A DNA stretch of 64,000 bases, taken from Candidatus Dactylopiibacterium carminicum. GTDB taxonomy: Bacteria > Pseudomonadota > Gammaproteobacteria > Burkholderiales > Rhodocyclaceae. Positions 47,077-57,176 of the stretch are shown piece after piece (within the stretch, counting starts at the first letter, position 1; the number at the start of each line of letters is the position of its first letter). A program made the translations under genes and the position numbers. Below the pieces are notes generated by a model. The model did no database searches and had not been told where the DNA came from. It saw nothing but the letters and a program-made list of their open reading frames with translations. Location: contig NZ_MDUX01000008.1 in assembly GCF_014736495.1 (NCBI RefSeq), forward strand, positions 23,352 to 87,351, read 5' to 3'.

Positions 47077-48557
47077 ATTCCCGTCATTCCCCGATCGCTG
47101 TCGCCCTGCTGGCCGCCCTGGCCGGTGTGGGCTATGGCGCCTACCAGTTCGGCCTCAAGCAGGCCGGTGGCCATGCCGCGGGTGTGGCCGATGCCACGGC
47201 AACGACCGCCGAGGGCCGCCGCGTGCTCTACTGGCACGACCCCATGGTGCCCGGCCAGCGCTTCGACAAGCCCGGCAAATCGCCCTTCATGGACATGCCG
47301 CTGGTGCCGGTGTACGCCGATGCCGCCGCCGACGAAGGCTCGGTGGCCGTCAGCGCGCGGCAGACGCAAAGCCTCGGCCTGCGTACCGTCGCCGTGCAGC
47401 GCGGCACGCTGGCGCCGGCCTTCGAGACCAGCGGCAGCGTGGCCTGGAACGAGCGCGGGCTGACGCTGGTGCAGGCGCGCAACACCGCTTTCGTCGAGAA
47501 ACTGCTGGTGCGCGCCACGCTGGACCCGGTGCGCCGCGGCCAGCCGCTGGCGGAGCTGTACGTGCCGGACTGGGTCGCCGCGCAGGAGGAATTCCTCGCC
47601 TTGCGTGCGATGCCGGGTGGCGTCGAGGCACTGGTGGACGCGGCGCGCGTGCGCATGCGTCAGGCTGGCATGCCGCCGGCACTGATCGCCCAGGTGGAAA
47701 AGGAAGGGCAGGTGCTGGCACGCGTCACGCTGACCGCGCCGGTGGCCGGCCGCGTGGTGGAGCTGGGCGCACGCGAGGGCATGACGGTGATGGCCGGCGC
47801 TACGCTGTTCCAGATCAATGCGCTGGACAGCGTGTGGGTGAATGCCGAAGTGCCCGAGGGGCAGGCCGCGTTGCTGCAGCCCGGCGCGCCGGTGCAGACG
47901 CGTGCGGCGGGCTTCCCCGGAGATGTTTTCAAGGGGCGCGTGCAGGCCATCCTGCCCGAAGTGGAAGCCGCCACGCGCACCCTGCGGGTGCGGGTGGAAC
48001 TCGCGAACCCCGGCGGCCGGCTGGCGCCGGGCATGTATGTGCGCCTGGGCTTCGGCACCCCGGCGCGTGAAGCCCTGCTGCTGCCGCAGGATGCGCTGAT
48101 CCGCACCGGCCAGCGCTCGGTGGTGATGCTGGCAGAAGGTGAGGGCAAGTACCGGCCGGTGGATGTGCGTATCGGGCAGGAGGCGGACGGGCAGGTCGAG
48201 ATCACGGCCGGGCTCAGCGAAGGCCAGCAGGTGGTGCTGTCCGGCCAGTTCCTGCTCGACTCCGAAGCCAGCCTGCGCGCCGTGGCGCCCCGCCTGAGCG
48301 ATGCGCCGGCTGCTGCCGCGGGCAAGGAATACCAGGTCGAGGCAGTGTTCGAATCGGTGGTCGACGAGCTGGCGATGCTCTCGCATCCACCCGTGCCGGA
48401 ATTGAAGTGGGGTGCCATGACGATGGGTTTCCGGCTGCCGCAGGACGGTTTGCCCAAGGATCTCAAGCCCGGGCAGAAGGTGCATGTCGTCTTCTGCGTG
48501 CCGGAAGGTGGCGAGCCGCAACTGGTGCATGTGATGGCGATCGGGGGTGGGCAATGA
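47073..48557 (+). CDS. cusB: Copper/silver efflux periplasmic adaptor with a C-terminal CusF-like domain
   Basis: A 494-residue membrane-fusion protein with an N-terminal signal/anchor. Residues 48-85 are a heavy-metal-binding segment, VLYWHDPMVPGQRFDKPGKS with PFMDMPLVPVYAD. The hairpin and barrel parts follow (FVEKLLVRATLDPVRRGQPL and LTAPVAGRVVELGAREGMTV). The last 75 residues resemble CusF: LSHPPVPELKWGAMTMGFRL has the Trp and Met pair of the metal site. So this pump carries one free CusF and one fused CusF-like domain. Confidence 0.9.
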   Translation: MNSRHSPIAVALLAALAGVGYGAYQFGLKQAGGHAAGVADATATTAEGRRVLYWHDPMVPGQRFDKPGKSPFMDMPLVPVYADAAADEGSVAVSARQTQSLGLRTVAVQRGTLAPAFETSGSVAWNERGLTLVQARNTAFVEKLLVRATLDPVRRGQPLAELYVPDWVAAQEEFLALRAMPGGVEALVDAARVRMRQAGMPPALIAQVEKEGQVLARVTLTAPVAGRVVELGAREGMTVMAGATLFQINALDSVWVNAEVPEGQAALLQPGAPVQTRAAGFPGDVFKGRVQAILPEVEAATRTLRVRVELANPGGRLAPGMYVRLGFGTPAREALLLPQDALIRTGQRSVVMLAEGEGKYRPVDVRIGQEADGQVEITAGLSEGQQVVLSGQFLLDSEASLRAVAPRLSDAPAAAAGKEYQVEAVFESVVDELAMLSHPPVPELKWGAMTMGFRLPQDGLPKDLKPGQKVHVVFCVPEGGEPQLVHVMAIGGGQ

Positions 48558-48570
48558 AGCTTCGATTCTT

Positions 48571-48659
48571 AACCCCCCCATCCCCCCTTGTCAGGGGGGA
48601 GTTCGTCGGGCACACCGTGGTTTGCTCCTCCCCTGAGAAGGGGAGGCCGGGAGGGGTTC
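48571..48659. repeat. AACCCC/GGGGTT-bounded palindromic repeat between cusB and cusA
   Basis: AACCCCCCCATCCCCCCTTG with TCAGGGGGGAG forms one hairpin, and CTCCTCCCCTGAGAAGGGGA with GGCCGGGAGGGGTT the second. The ends AACCCC and GGGGTT are inverted. It belongs to the same broad class as the CCCTCTCCC units. The cusB-cusA gap is 175 bp; the last part holds the cusA ribosome-binding site (GGGAG). Confidence 0.8.
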
Positions 48660-48732
48660 AGGCCCTATCTCATGCCGACAAACGGAGTGAAAGCTGCCAT
48701 CGGCTGTTGGCCGCGTCCATGGGAGTACGGCC

Positions 48733-51700
48733 ATGATCGCCAGACTCATCCGCTGGTCCATCGCCAACCGTTTCCTGGTGCTGCTGGCCACCCTGGCGCT
48801 CACCGTGTGGGGCGTGCTCGCCGCTTTGCGCACGCCGCTTGATGCGCTGCCTGATCTTTCCGACGTGCAGGTGATCATCCGCACCAGCTATCCGGGGCAG
48901 GCGCCGCAGATCGTCGAAAACCAGGTCACCTATCCGCTCACCACCACCATGCTGTCGGTGCCGGGCGCGAAGACGGTGCGCGGGTTTTCGTTCTTCGGCG
49001 ACTCCTTCGTCTACGTGCTGTTCGAGGATGGCACCGATCTGTACTGGGCGCGCTCGCGCGTGCTGGAGTACCTGAACCAGGTGCAGTCGCGCCTGCCGGC
49101 CGGCGCCAAGCCGGCGCTGGGGCCGGATGCCACGGGCGTGGGCTGGATCTTCAGCTATGCGTTGGTGGACAAGACCGGCAAGCACGATCTCGCCCAGCTC
49201 AGGAGCCTGCAGGACTGGTTCCTCAAGTACGAGCTGAAGACCGTGCCCGGCGTGGCCGAAGTGGCTTCCCTGGGCGGCATGGTGCGCCAGTACCAGGTGC
49301 AGCTGGACCCTGATCGCCTGCGCGCCTACAACCTCGGCCACCAGATGGTGATCGATGCCATCGGCCGCGCCAACCAGGAAACCGGCGGCTCGGTGCTGGA
49401 GCTGGGCGAGGCCGAGTACATGGTGCGCGCCTCGGGCTATCTGCAGTCGCTGGACGACTTCCGCCGCATCCCGCTGATGACTCAGCCCTCCGGTGTGGTC
49501 GTGCGCCTGGGCGATGTCGCCACCGTGCAGATCGGCCCCGAGATGCGGCGCGGCATCTACGAGCTGGATGGCGAGGGCGAGGTGGCCGGTGGCGTGATCG
49601 TGATGCGCTCGGGCAAGAACGCGCTGGAGACCATCAACGCGGTCAAGGCCCGGCTGGACGATCTGTGCACCAGTCTGCCCGAGGGCGTCGAGGTGGTGCC
49701 CACCTATGACCGCAGCGGCCTGATCGAGCGCGCGGTGACGAACCTGGGCTGGAAGCTGGTCGAGGAATTCGTCGTCGTGGCCCTGATCTGCTTCGCCTTC
49801 CTGTTCCACCTGCGCTCCTCGCTGGTGGCCATCGTGTCGCTGCCGCTGGGCGTGCTGATGGCCTTCATCGTGATGCGCTGGCAGGGCGTGAACGCCAACA
49901 TCATGTCGCTGGGCGGCATCGCCATCGCTGTCGGCGCCATGGTGGATGCCGCCGTGGTGATGATCGAGAACGCGCACAAGCATCTGGAGAAGTGGCGGCA
50001 CGGTCACCCCGGCGAGGAACCGAAGGGCGAAACCCACTGGCAGATCATCAGCGATGCCGCCGCCGAGGTCGGGCCGGCGCTGTTCTTCTCCCTGCTGGTG
50101 ATCACGCTCTCCTTCATTCCGGTGTTCACGCTGGAATCACAGGAAGGGCGGTTGTTCTCGCCATTGGCCTTCACCAAGACCTACGCCATGGCGGCTTCCG
50201 CCGTGCTGGCCGTGACGCTGATCCCGGTGCTGATGGGCTATCTGATCCGGGGCCGCATTCCGGACGAGCAGAAGAATCCGCTCAACCGGCTGCTGATCCG
50301 GCTCTACCATCCGCTGCTGGATGCGGTGCTGGCCTGGCCTAAGACCACGCTGGGCGCCGCGCTGGTGCTGCTGGTGCTGAGTCTGTGGCCGTTGCAGCAC
50401 GTGGGCGGCGAATTCCTGCCGCCGCTGGACGAGGGCGACCTGCTCTACATGCCGACCGCCCTGCCGATGCTCTCGGCCGGCAAGGCCAGCGAATTGCTGC
50501 AGCAGACCGACCGGCTGATCAAGTCCGTGCCCGAGGTCGCGCGTGTCTCCGGCAAGGCTGGCCGCGCCGAGACGGCCACCGACCCCGCGCCGCTGGAAAT
50601 GTTCGAAACCACCATCCAGCTCAAGCCGCGCGATCAGTGGCGGCCGGGCATGACGCCGGAGAAGCTGGTCGAGGAGCTGGACCGCGTGGTCAAGGTGCCG
50701 GGGCTGGCCAACATCTGGGTGCCGCCGATCCGCAACCGGCTGGACATGCTCGCCACCGGCATCAAGAGCCCGGTGGGCATCAAGGTGAACGGCACGGATC
50801 TGGCGCAGATCGAGCGGCTCACCACGCAGGTCGAGCAGATCGTGAAGAGCGTGCCCGGCGTCAGCTCGGCGCTGGCCGAGCGGCTCACCGGCGGGCGCTA
50901 CATCGACGTGAATGTCGACCGCGAGGCCGCCGCACGCTTCGGCATGAACATCGCCGACGTGCACAGCGTGGTGGCCTCCTCCATCGGCGGCGAAAACGTC
51001 GGCGAGACGGTCGAGGGCCTGGCGCGCTACCCGATCAACGTGCGCTATCCGCGCGAGCTGCGAGATTCGGTGCAGCGCCTGCGCGATCTGCCCATCGTCG
51101 GCCCGGCCGGCCAGCGCCTGACCCTGGGCGACGTGGCACAGCTGCGCATCAACGACGGGCCGCCGATGCTGCGCAGCGAGAACGCGCGGCTCTCCGGCTG
51201 GGTGTATGTCGACATCCGCGGCCGCGACCTCGCCGGCACCGTGCATGACATGCAGGCCGTGGTGCGCGACCAGCTCAAGCTGCCGCCCGGGTATTCGCTT
51301 ACCTGGTCCGGCCAGTTCGAGTACCTGGAGCGCGCCACCGCCAAGATGAAGATCGTGGTGCCCGCCACGCTGCTGATCATCTTCGTGCTGCTCTACCTCA
51401 CCTTCCGTCGTGTCGACGAGGCACTGCTGATCATGGCCACGCTGCCCTTCGCGCTGGTGGGCGGCATCTGGCTGCTGTGGCTGCTCGGCTACAACCTCTC
51501 GGTGGCGGGCGCGGTGGGCTTCATCGCGCTGGCCGGCGTTTCGGCGGAATTCGGGGTGATCATGCTGCTCTATCTGCGGCACGCCTGGGAGGATCGGCTG
51601 GCGGCGGGGCAGAGCGGTATCGCTGCGCTGCATGACGCGATCAGCGAGGGGGCCGTGCTGCGCGTGCGCCCCAAGGCGATGACGGTGGCCACCATCCTGG

Positions 51701-51900
51701 CCGGCCTGTTCCCCATCATGTGGGGCACCGGCACCGGTTCCGAGGTGATGCAGCGTATCGCGGCGCCCATGGTGGGCGGCATGATCACCGCGCCGCTGCT
51801 GTCGATGTTCCTGATTCCGGCCGCCTGGCTGCTGATGCGGCGACGGGCCGCGCAGCGCGCGGGGCAGACTTCAACTTCCTTGCAAGGAGATCATTCATGA
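48733..51900 (+). CDS. cusA: Heavy-metal efflux RND transporter, Cu(I)/Ag(I) type
   Basis: A 1055-residue inner-membrane proton-driven pump of the HME-RND group. It has [20 protein letters not shown] in transmembrane helix 4, as in CusA. The metal-relay methionines of CusA are all in place: [23 protein letters not shown] and [20 protein letters not shown]. This supports Cu/Ag over Co/Zn/Cd specificity. Together with cusC and cusB it makes a cell-envelope-spanning pump. GGGAG precedes the ATG. Its stop overlaps the next gene (ATGA). Confidence 0.95.
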   Translation: MIARLIRWSIANRFLVLLATLALTVWGVLAALRTPLDALPDLSDVQVIIRTSYPGQAPQIVENQVTYPLTTTMLSVPGAKTVRGFSFFGDSFVYVLFEDGTDLYWARSRVLEYLNQVQSRLPAGAKPALGPDATGVGWIFSYALVDKTGKHDLAQLRSLQDWFLKYELKTVPGVAEVASLGGMVRQYQVQLDPDRLRAYNLGHQMVIDAIGRANQETGGSVLELGEAEYMVRASGYLQSLDDFRRIPLMTQPSGVVVRLGDVATVQIGPEMRRGIYELDGEGEVAGGVIVMRSGKNALETINAVKARLDDLCTSLPEGVEVVPTYDRSGLIERAVTNLGWKLVEEFVVVALICFAFLFHLRSSLVAIVSLPLGVLMAFIVMRWQGVNANIMSLGGIAIAVGAMVDAAVVMIENAHKHLEKWRHGHPGEEPKGETHWQIISDAAAEVGPALFFSLLVITLSFIPVFTLESQEGRLFSPLAFTKTYAMAASAVLAVTLIPVLMGYLIRGRIPDEQKNPLNRLLIRLYHPLLDAVLAWPKTTLGAALVLLVLSLWPLQHVGGEFLPPLDEGDLLYMPTALPMLSAGKASELLQQTDRLIKSVPEVARVSGKAGRAETATDPAPLEMFETTIQLKPRDQWRPGMTPEKLVEELDRVVKVPGLANIWVPPIRNRLDMLATGIKSPVGIKVNGTDLAQIERLTTQVEQIVKSVPGVSSALAERLTGGRYIDVNVDREAAARFGMNIADVHSVVASSIGGENVGETVEGLARYPINVRYPRELRDSVQRLRDLPIVGPAGQRLTLGDVAQLRINDGPPMLRSENARLSGWVYVDIRGRDLAGTVHDMQAVVRDQLKLPPGYSLTWSGQFEYLERATAKMKIVVPATLLIIFVLLYLTFRRVDEALLIMATLPFALVGGIWLLWLLGYNLSVAGAVGFIALAGVSAEFGVIMLLYLRHAWEDRLAAGQSGIAALHDAISEGAVLRVRPKAMTVATILAGLFPIMWGTGTGSEVMQRIAAPMVGGMITAPLLSMFLIPAAWLLMRRRAAQRAGQTSTSLQGDHS

Positions 51901-52334
51901 AGAAATCCGTAATGGCTTTGCTGCTTCTGCTGGGCAGCCTGGGCGCCTGGGCTGCCGGCCCGGTGCTGGAGGTGTGGAAGTCGCCCTACTGCGGTTGCTG
52001 CGGCAAATGGGTGGAGCACATGCAGAAGGCCGGTTTCGTGGCGAAGGTGCATGAGGTCCAGGATGTTTCCGCGCAGCGCAAGGCACTGGGCATCCCGGAT
52101 TCACTGGGCTCCTGCCACACCGCGAAGGTGGGCGGCTACGTGCTCGAAGGCCATGTGCCGGCGCAGGATGTGCAGCGCCTGCTGCGCGAGAAACCCAAGG
52201 CCGTCGGGCTGGCTGTGCCGGGCATGCCACCGGCGTCTCCGGGGATGGATCTGCCGATGACGGGAGATCGCAGCTACGAGACGCTGCTGGTGCAGTCCGA
52301 TGGTAAGACCCGGCGTTTTGCGCTGCATGAGTGA
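51897..52334 (+). CDS. DUF411 metal-binding protein (CopG-like)
   Basis: A 145-residue periplasmic protein. After a signal peptide ([20 protein letters not shown]), the mature part has the thioredoxin-like DUF411 core with [20 protein letters not shown] and the conserved [23 protein letters not shown]411 proteins are common beside copper-resistance genes and are thought to handle copper. The ATG overlaps the cusA stop and has AAGGAG upstream, so it is a member of the cus operon. Confidence 0.88.
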   Translation: MKKSVMALLLLLGSLGAWAAGPVLEVWKSPYCGCCGKWVEHMQKAGFVAKVHEVQDVSAQRKALGIPDSLGSCHTAKVGGYVLEGHVPAQDVQRLLREKPKAVGLAVPGMPPASPGMDLPMTGDRSYETLLVQSDGKTRRFALHE

Positions 52335-52484
52335 GCGCCTGTGTGGGTCCGGCTTCAGCCGGACTTTGTCCCTGCTGGATGACGCCCTACGAGGATTGGC
52401 ACCGTATGTGGTGCCGCTCCGGCGCCGGTGAGTTTGTTTGAAAAGCATGGTGCGCATGGCGCACCCTACGCGAAAGGAGGAAAG
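52335..52484. other. Intergenic segment with a hairpin and a TAGGGTGCGC half unit
   Basis: GTCCGGCT-TC-AGCCGGAC at 52347-52364 followed by TTTG is a weak terminator-like hairpin after the DUF411 gene. At 52449-52470 lies GGTGCGCATGGCGCACCCTA, a half of the TAGGGTGCGC repeat. The segment ends in a perfect ribosome-binding site, AAAGGAGG, for the small gene that follows. Confidence 0.55.
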
Positions 52485-52625
52485 ATGATTGCCTGGCTGA
52501 AAAAGCTGTACCAGCGCTATCGCGCCTGGTGCGCGGAAAATCTCCGTGCGCACGAAGCTGCCAAGCCTTCGCCCTGTTGCTCGGCGCCGCCGCCGGGCGC
52601 GGGGAAGGATGTCCGGCGGCACTGA
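52485..52625 (+). CDS. Small 46-residue basic protein, unknown
   Basis: A 46-codon reading frame with an excellent ribosome-binding site (AAAGGAGG, 4 nt before the ATG). The product begins MIAWLKKLYQRYRAWCAENL, an amphipathic basic helix, then RAHEAAKPSPCCSAPPPG with a double Cys, and ends in a basic tail. No family was recognised. It follows the cus genes on the same strand and ends 7 bp before the convergent TonB-like gene. The Cys pair could bind metal, but this is only a guess. The strong translation signal is the main support. Confidence 0.5.
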   Translation: MIAWLKKLYQRYRAWCAENLRAHEAAKPSPCCSAPPPGAGKDVRRH

Positions 52626-52632
52626 AACGGCG

Positions 52633-53199
52633 TCAGAGCACGCGGCGCAGCTCTAGGAAATCCAGCTCGATCTCCAGCCAGCTCGGCACGCTTTCTCCGG
52701 CGCGCCGCCCTGGCAGGAAGCGGGTTTCCTCGAACATGCGGCGCACGGGCGCCCAGGCTTCGGCATCGTCCGCGACGATTTCCGTCCTGCGTACCCGGCC
52801 CTCGGCGTCGATGTAGAGGCGCAGCCGCACATTGGCGGCGGGAAGGTCCGCGCCTTCGAGCCAGCGGCTGTCCGGCGCCGAGACGGGCACCGGCCGGCGC
52901 TCCAGGCTGTCTGCCGGCCAGTAGTGCATTTCCTGTGGTGTCACCGGGGTGTTCCGGGCGGAAGATTCCCTACCGGTGCCTTGCGGACTGCCGCGTCTGG
53001 CGGGTGTGGGCGCGGGCGTTGCCTCCTCCTGCGGAGGCGATCCGACGAGCTGTGCCGGATGCAGCCGGGCCGCCAGCGGTGTCTCGTTGCGCATGGCTGC
53101 GTCGGTGGGGCCAGAGGCCTGCCACGGCGCATGCGCGAGCAGCAATGCGCCGTGGACCAGGCACGAGGCCAGGCCTGCGGCCAGCAAGCCATGCCGCAT
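52633..53199 (-). CDS. TonB-like C-terminal domain protein at the end of the pilin operon
   Basis: A 188-residue protein. The N-terminal signal-anchor is LLAAGLASCLVHGALLLAHA. A Pro/Ala/Thr-rich periplasmic linker follows, and the C-terminal 80 residues resemble a TonB C-terminal fold: ANVRLRLYIDAEGRVRRTEI, then FEETRFLPGRRAGESVPSWL and the closing IELDFLELRRVL. It starts 3 bp after the pilY1 stop, so it should be cotranslated with the minor pilins. No ExbB or ExbD gene is nearby. The role in pilus biogenesis is unknown. Confidence 0.72.
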   Translation of the reverse strand: MRHGLLAAGLASCLVHGALLLAHAPWQASGPTDAAMRNETPLAARLHPAQLVGSPPQEEATPAPTPARRGSPQGTGRESSARNTPVTPQEMHYWPADSLERRPVPVSAPDSRWLEGADLPAANVRLRLYIDAEGRVRRTEIVADDAEAWAPVRRMFEETRFLPGRRAGESVPSWLEIELDFLELRRVL

Positions 53200-53202
53200 G
53201 GC

Positions 53203-56200
53203 TCAGTCCGCGGTCGGTACCACGCGCCAGTTCATGCGCTTGAGCGAAGTATTGGTCGAATAGCTGCCGGGCAGGTTGGAGACCGTGCCCGAGGATGTGC
53301 CGGCCAGCAGCCGTATCTTGCCACCCACATTGACGAAGGCGATCTCGGTGATGATGGCACTCTGGGCCAGCGAGGCGACGGCATTGCCGCTGCTGTCGGT
53401 GAGCACGCTCTTGCCCAGGCCGATGCTCACCGCATAGGCGTTCGAGGTGCCGGAGGGTGAGCAGACCTCGCCGTTGGGCAGGTTGCCGGCCCAGGCGACG
53501 ATGCCGTTGTTGGCAGCCGGATCCACGTTGACGCGTTCGGCGATGCCACCGCTCACGGGGAGATCGAAGTACCAGCCCATGGTCTTGCCGGGGCTGCTGC
53601 CGATGCCGGAGAGCAGGTCATCATTTTCTTCCAGGTCGTCGCGGCTGACGGGGAAGCTGACGTCGTCGGGCAGGCTGGTGCTGCCGCCGTAGAAGGCGCC
53701 GCTGCCGCTCTGCCCGTCGATGATGGCGTAGAAGGTCTGGACCTGGCTGCTGGAAACGTCGGAATCCGCCAGCAGGCGGCCCGTGCCGAGCAGCACGTAG
53801 CGCTTGCCGGAATCCGGCTCGATCTCGACCAAGGGCCGCGTGGTCACGGGCTGGGCCGAGCCGTCGGTGCTTTCCAGCCGGGCGATCCGGGTGGGGCTGC
53901 TGTAGGAACCCGAACTGGCCGTGACATCCAGCCGCCACAGATTGCCCTGCAGGTCGCCGGCATAGATCGCATCGGCGGTGCCATTCTTGTAATTGGGCAC
54001 GAAGGCCGAGGCATGCGCCATGTTGATCGGCGAGGAGGTGGAGCCCTCCGGCGTGGCGACCCTTTCCAGCAGTTCGCCGCTGCGTGGATCGACGAAGAAG
54101 AAATAGCCCTTGCCATCGTCGTTGTTGTAGCCCGAGGTCAGCACCACCACCCAGCCGTACTTGGCGGTCTTCACCACGGTCGCGCTGCCATAGCTGTAGC
54201 CCATGTGCGTATCGGAGAACTCCCACAGCACCTTGCCGGCCACGGCGTCTTCCGTGGTCCAGGCGGTGGGATCGGTGACGTCGATGGCGTAATAGCCCTT
54301 GCCGCCCTTGCCCAGACCGCCGATCAGTACCGAGCGCCAGTCGTTGGTGGTGGCCGTCGCCTTGGTGGTCTTGTAGAAATCGATGTCGAAGACGTTCGGC
54401 GTGCCATCGACGAGATAGCGGTGGGTGAAGCTGGGGTTGCCCAGTGAGGAAAGGCCGCCGCCGGTGGTGGAATCGGTATCGCTGTAGATCAGGCTCGGGA
54501 TGTAGGCGAAGAGTTCCTGGCCGCCGTCGCTGGCAGTGATGGAGCCGTTGAAGGCGTGCATCGTGCCGTCATTGGCGCCGACGAAGACGACGGTGTCGCG
54601 GTCGGCATGGGTCCGCTTGAAGCTGCTGTAGCCATCGTTGTAAAGATCGCTGAGCAGGCCCTCGGGGGCGCCGTTGGCCACCACCTTGGCGTTCACGATG
54701 TCGCCCAGCAGCGAGTTGCGCGTGCGATACAGGCCGCCATTGGCGACTTCCTGGGTGCGATCCCCGCGCAGGTATTTGACGAAGTTCGTCGCCGATTGGG
54801 TGGCGACGCCGTCGACCGCGGCGAGCGAGCCCGCGCAGCCCATGCTGGCGCTCAGTGAAAGCCCGCCGCTGTTGCACCAGGTGATGATCTTGCGGGTGCT
54901 CCAGCTGCGCGCATCGAGCAGTGCGCCACCCTCCCAGACCGTGGTGTAGGTGGGGTCGCCATCGCTGTCGTAGGCAACGGATTGCCCCTTGAGCGTGCCG
55001 GTCCATGTGGAGGGGCTGTAGGTCGCCGCATAGTTGGCCGAGCCGCTGCTGGTCTGCTGCGGCGAGGGGGAGGAGAGCGCCGTGGCGGTCGCTGCAGCCG
55101 TTTCCGCGACGATCTTGGCAAACGCATCGGTCAGGCCGGATTTCATCGTCGATGGCGAGTTGCCGGGGAAGTAGTTCGTCGGCCGTTTGTCGCATTTGCT
55201 GGATACGCCACCGGTCAGCGTGGAGCAGTTGGTGTTGCTGTCGGTGGAATACGACAGGCCGTTGGAGGTGGCGTAGGTCGTGCCCGAGAACGGCACGTAG
55301 GAGCCGCTGGATACCCAGGTGCTGTCGGCCAGCGTGCTGGTGCTGTTGCTGCTGGAATAGGGCGAGAAGCCATCGGGTACGGTGAAACCGCCGTACTTGG
55401 CGGCCAGCCAGTACTGGTTCTTGTGCTCGTAATAGGTGCTTTCGTGTACGTCCAGCCAATAGGTGTTGATCGTCTGCGTGCCTGTGAGATCGGCACGGAT
55501 GTCGCGGGTGTGGGCGTCATAGGCCAGCCCGGCGATGTAGAGGGTGTTGTAGCGGCTGCTGCCGTTCCATTTGTCACCCAGGCTGCCGGAGGAGAGCCCC
55601 TCGAGCTTGCCGACCATGGTAATCGCGGCCCAGACATTGACCTTGCCGTCCGTGGCTGGCGAACCGGAATCCGCCGCATCGGCGGTGACTTCCGACGGAA
55701 CCGTGGAGGCCGCCAGCGTCGACCCCGGAAGCTCGCTGTCATACCAGGAGTAGGTGTCGCCGATGCCGAGGATGAAATTCTTCTGGCAGCTGTAGAGGAT
55801 AGGATCGTCCCAGCTCGTGATGACCGGGAAGCCATCCAGCCAGATCGCCGCCTTGTTGGAGCTGCCCGCCCCGCTCAGCGAGGAGTAGGAGGCCACGTTG
55901 CCCTTGTTGCGGAAGTAGCGCGTGGCGGAGTAATACAGCTCGCCGACCGGATCCTTCGACTTGTAGTAGGAGCCGTCGCTCGAGAAGCCCATCGAGCCGA
56001 ACTTGTTGAGGTAGTTCATCACGCCGCTGTTGCTGATGGATACGGTCCAGCCGGAGGATTTCGCGAAGGTCTGGGTGGCCGTTGCGTCGCTGCTGTCGGG
56101 GTTCTGCAGCATGATGCCGGTGCTGCTGCTCCATTCCGTGAGCGAGTTCGTGATGGCGGAGGAGCCCGGCACGGGCTGGCTCGGGCCGATGTACTTCATG

Positions 56201-57150
56201 CGGGCGCGCATCACGCCGCCATCCGTGCGCGAGTCGTCGTGCAGGTAGCCGAAAGTCGAGTAGCGCAGTTTGGAGGCGTAGTTCTGCAGCAGGCCTTCCG
56301 GCTTGTAGTGGGTGGGGCTGGTGCTGTCCAGCGGATAGCCGACGCAGTTGTCCTCGAGCTGCACGCTGCTGTCGCAGACCTTCACGTTGATGAAGATCCG
56401 GTAGACGGTGGCCGGATTCGCATACTTCGAATCACTCGTCTTCACGTAGCTGTTGTGCCCGTTGTAGTCCGTGCCGGTGGCCGTCTTGCTGGCCGGATCG
56501 GTGTAATCCGTCCAGCCCGTCGCGCTGGTGCCGCTGTTGGTGAAATAGACCGCAGTGCCCGCGTAGCGTACACGGCTGTTCCAGGCGCTCCAGCTGAGCG
56601 GTGTAACGCCGGAAAGCGTCGTGCTGGCAGAAGAGATGCTCTTGTGCGGCATGACGGACGAGTTGTAGCCGGCGAAGGTCTTCGTCAGGATCGTCTCGCT
56701 GCTGGTATCGGTGCTGCGGTAGCCGCCGGTAAGCACCCAGCGGAAGGTATCCAGGGTCTGCATCGAAACCCAGTTGAGGAAATTGCCGCTCCACAGCTGC
56801 AGGCTCGAACTGCTGGCGCAGGTGTGGCTGCCGGCGCTGTTGTAGCTGTAGGGCGTGAAGTAGCTGTTCGCCGGGGTGGTCGAGTTGTAGATGTACTGGT
56901 AGCACTTGAGCGGGTCGAAATAACCCAGGAAGGTGCTGCTCGCGGAGTAGCTCGTGGTGTAGGCGGGGGTGGTGGCCGTCGGCCATTCCACCGAGAGCGC
57001 GAGCGCGAGATTGCCCGGTACGCTGACCGAGGAGAACAGCGGCGCATCGGCGAGATCGATGTCCGAGGCCTGCGAGGTGGCGGGCAGCAAGGCGGTGAAG
57101 GACAGACCCGCGAGCAGTGCGGGCAAGAGCCGGGATGTCTGGCGATTCAT
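53203..57150 (-). CDS. pilY1: Type IV pilus tip-associated adhesin/assembly protein PilY1
   Basis: A 1315-residue secreted protein. After the signal (RLLPALLAGLSFTALLPATS, then QA) the N-terminal half is a large Ser/Thr/Tyr-rich region (DIDLADAPLFSSVSVPGNLA). The C-terminal third is the PilY1 beta-propeller: VVFVGANDGTMHAFNGSI, then ELFAYIPSLIYSD, KGYYAIDVTDPTAW and IYAGDLQGNLWRLDV. PilY1 caps the pilus with the minor pilins and helps pili extend and adhere. The ATG at 57150 has GGAG upstream. It is the usual partner of PilX, PilW and PilV here. Confidence 0.92.
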   Translation of the reverse strand: MNRQTSRLLPALLAGLSFTALLPATSQASDIDLADAPLFSSVSVPGNLALALSVEWPTATTPAYTTSYSASSTFLGYFDPLKCYQYIYNSTTPANSYFTPYSYNSAGSHTCASSSSLQLWSGNFLNWVSMQTLDTFRWVLTGGYRSTDTSSETILTKTFAGYNSSVMPHKSISSASTTLSGVTPLSWSAWNSRVRYAGTAVYFTNSGTSATGWTDYTDPASKTATGTDYNGHNSYVKTSDSKYANPATVYRIFINVKVCDSSVQLEDNCVGYPLDSTSPTHYKPEGLLQNYASKLRYSTFGYLHDDSRTDGGVMRARMKYIGPSQPVPGSSAITNSLTEWSSSTGIMLQNPDSSDATATQTFAKSSGWTVSISNSGVMNYLNKFGSMGFSSDGSYYKSKDPVGELYYSATRYFRNKGNVASYSSLSGAGSSNKAAIWLDGFPVITSWDDPILYSCQKNFILGIGDTYSWYDSELPGSTLAASTVPSEVTADAADSGSPATDGKVNVWAAITMVGKLEGLSSGSLGDKWNGSSRYNTLYIAGLAYDAHTRDIRADLTGTQTINTYWLDVHESTYYEHKNQYWLAAKYGGFTVPDGFSPYSSSNSTSTLADSTWVSSGSYVPFSGTTYATSNGLSYSTDSNTNCSTLTGGVSSKCDKRPTNYFPGNSPSTMKSGLTDAFAKIVAETAAATATALSSPSPQQTSSGSANYAATYSPSTWTGTLKGQSVAYDSDGDPTYTTVWEGGALLDARSWSTRKIITWCNSGGLSLSASMGCAGSLAAVDGVATQSATNFVKYLRGDRTQEVANGGLYRTRNSLLGDIVNAKVVANGAPEGLLSDLYNDGYSSFKRTHADRDTVVFVGANDGTMHAFNGSITASDGGQELFAYIPSLIYSDTDSTTGGGLSSLGNPSFTHRYLVDGTPNVFDIDFYKTTKATATTNDWRSVLIGGLGKGGKGYYAIDVTDPTAWTTEDAVAGKVLWEFSDTHMGYSYGSATVVKTAKYGWVVVLTSGYNNDDGKGYFFFVDPRSGELLERVATPEGSTSSPINMAHASAFVPNYKNGTADAIYAGDLQGNLWRLDVTASSGSYSSPTRIARLESTDGSAQPVTTRPLVEIEPDSGKRYVLLGTGRLLADSDVSSSQVQTFYAIIDGQSGSGAFYGGSTSLPDDVSFPVSRDDLEENDDLLSGIGSSPGKTMGWYFDLPVSGGIAERVNVDPAANNGIVAWAGNLPNGEVCSPSGTSNAYAVSIGLGKSVLTDSSGNAVASLAQSAIITEIAFVNVGGKIRLLAGTSSGTVSNLPGSYSTNTSLKRMNWRVVPTAD

Positions 57151-57176
57151 GGTGTGCTCCGGGGCTTGCGGTGCGC

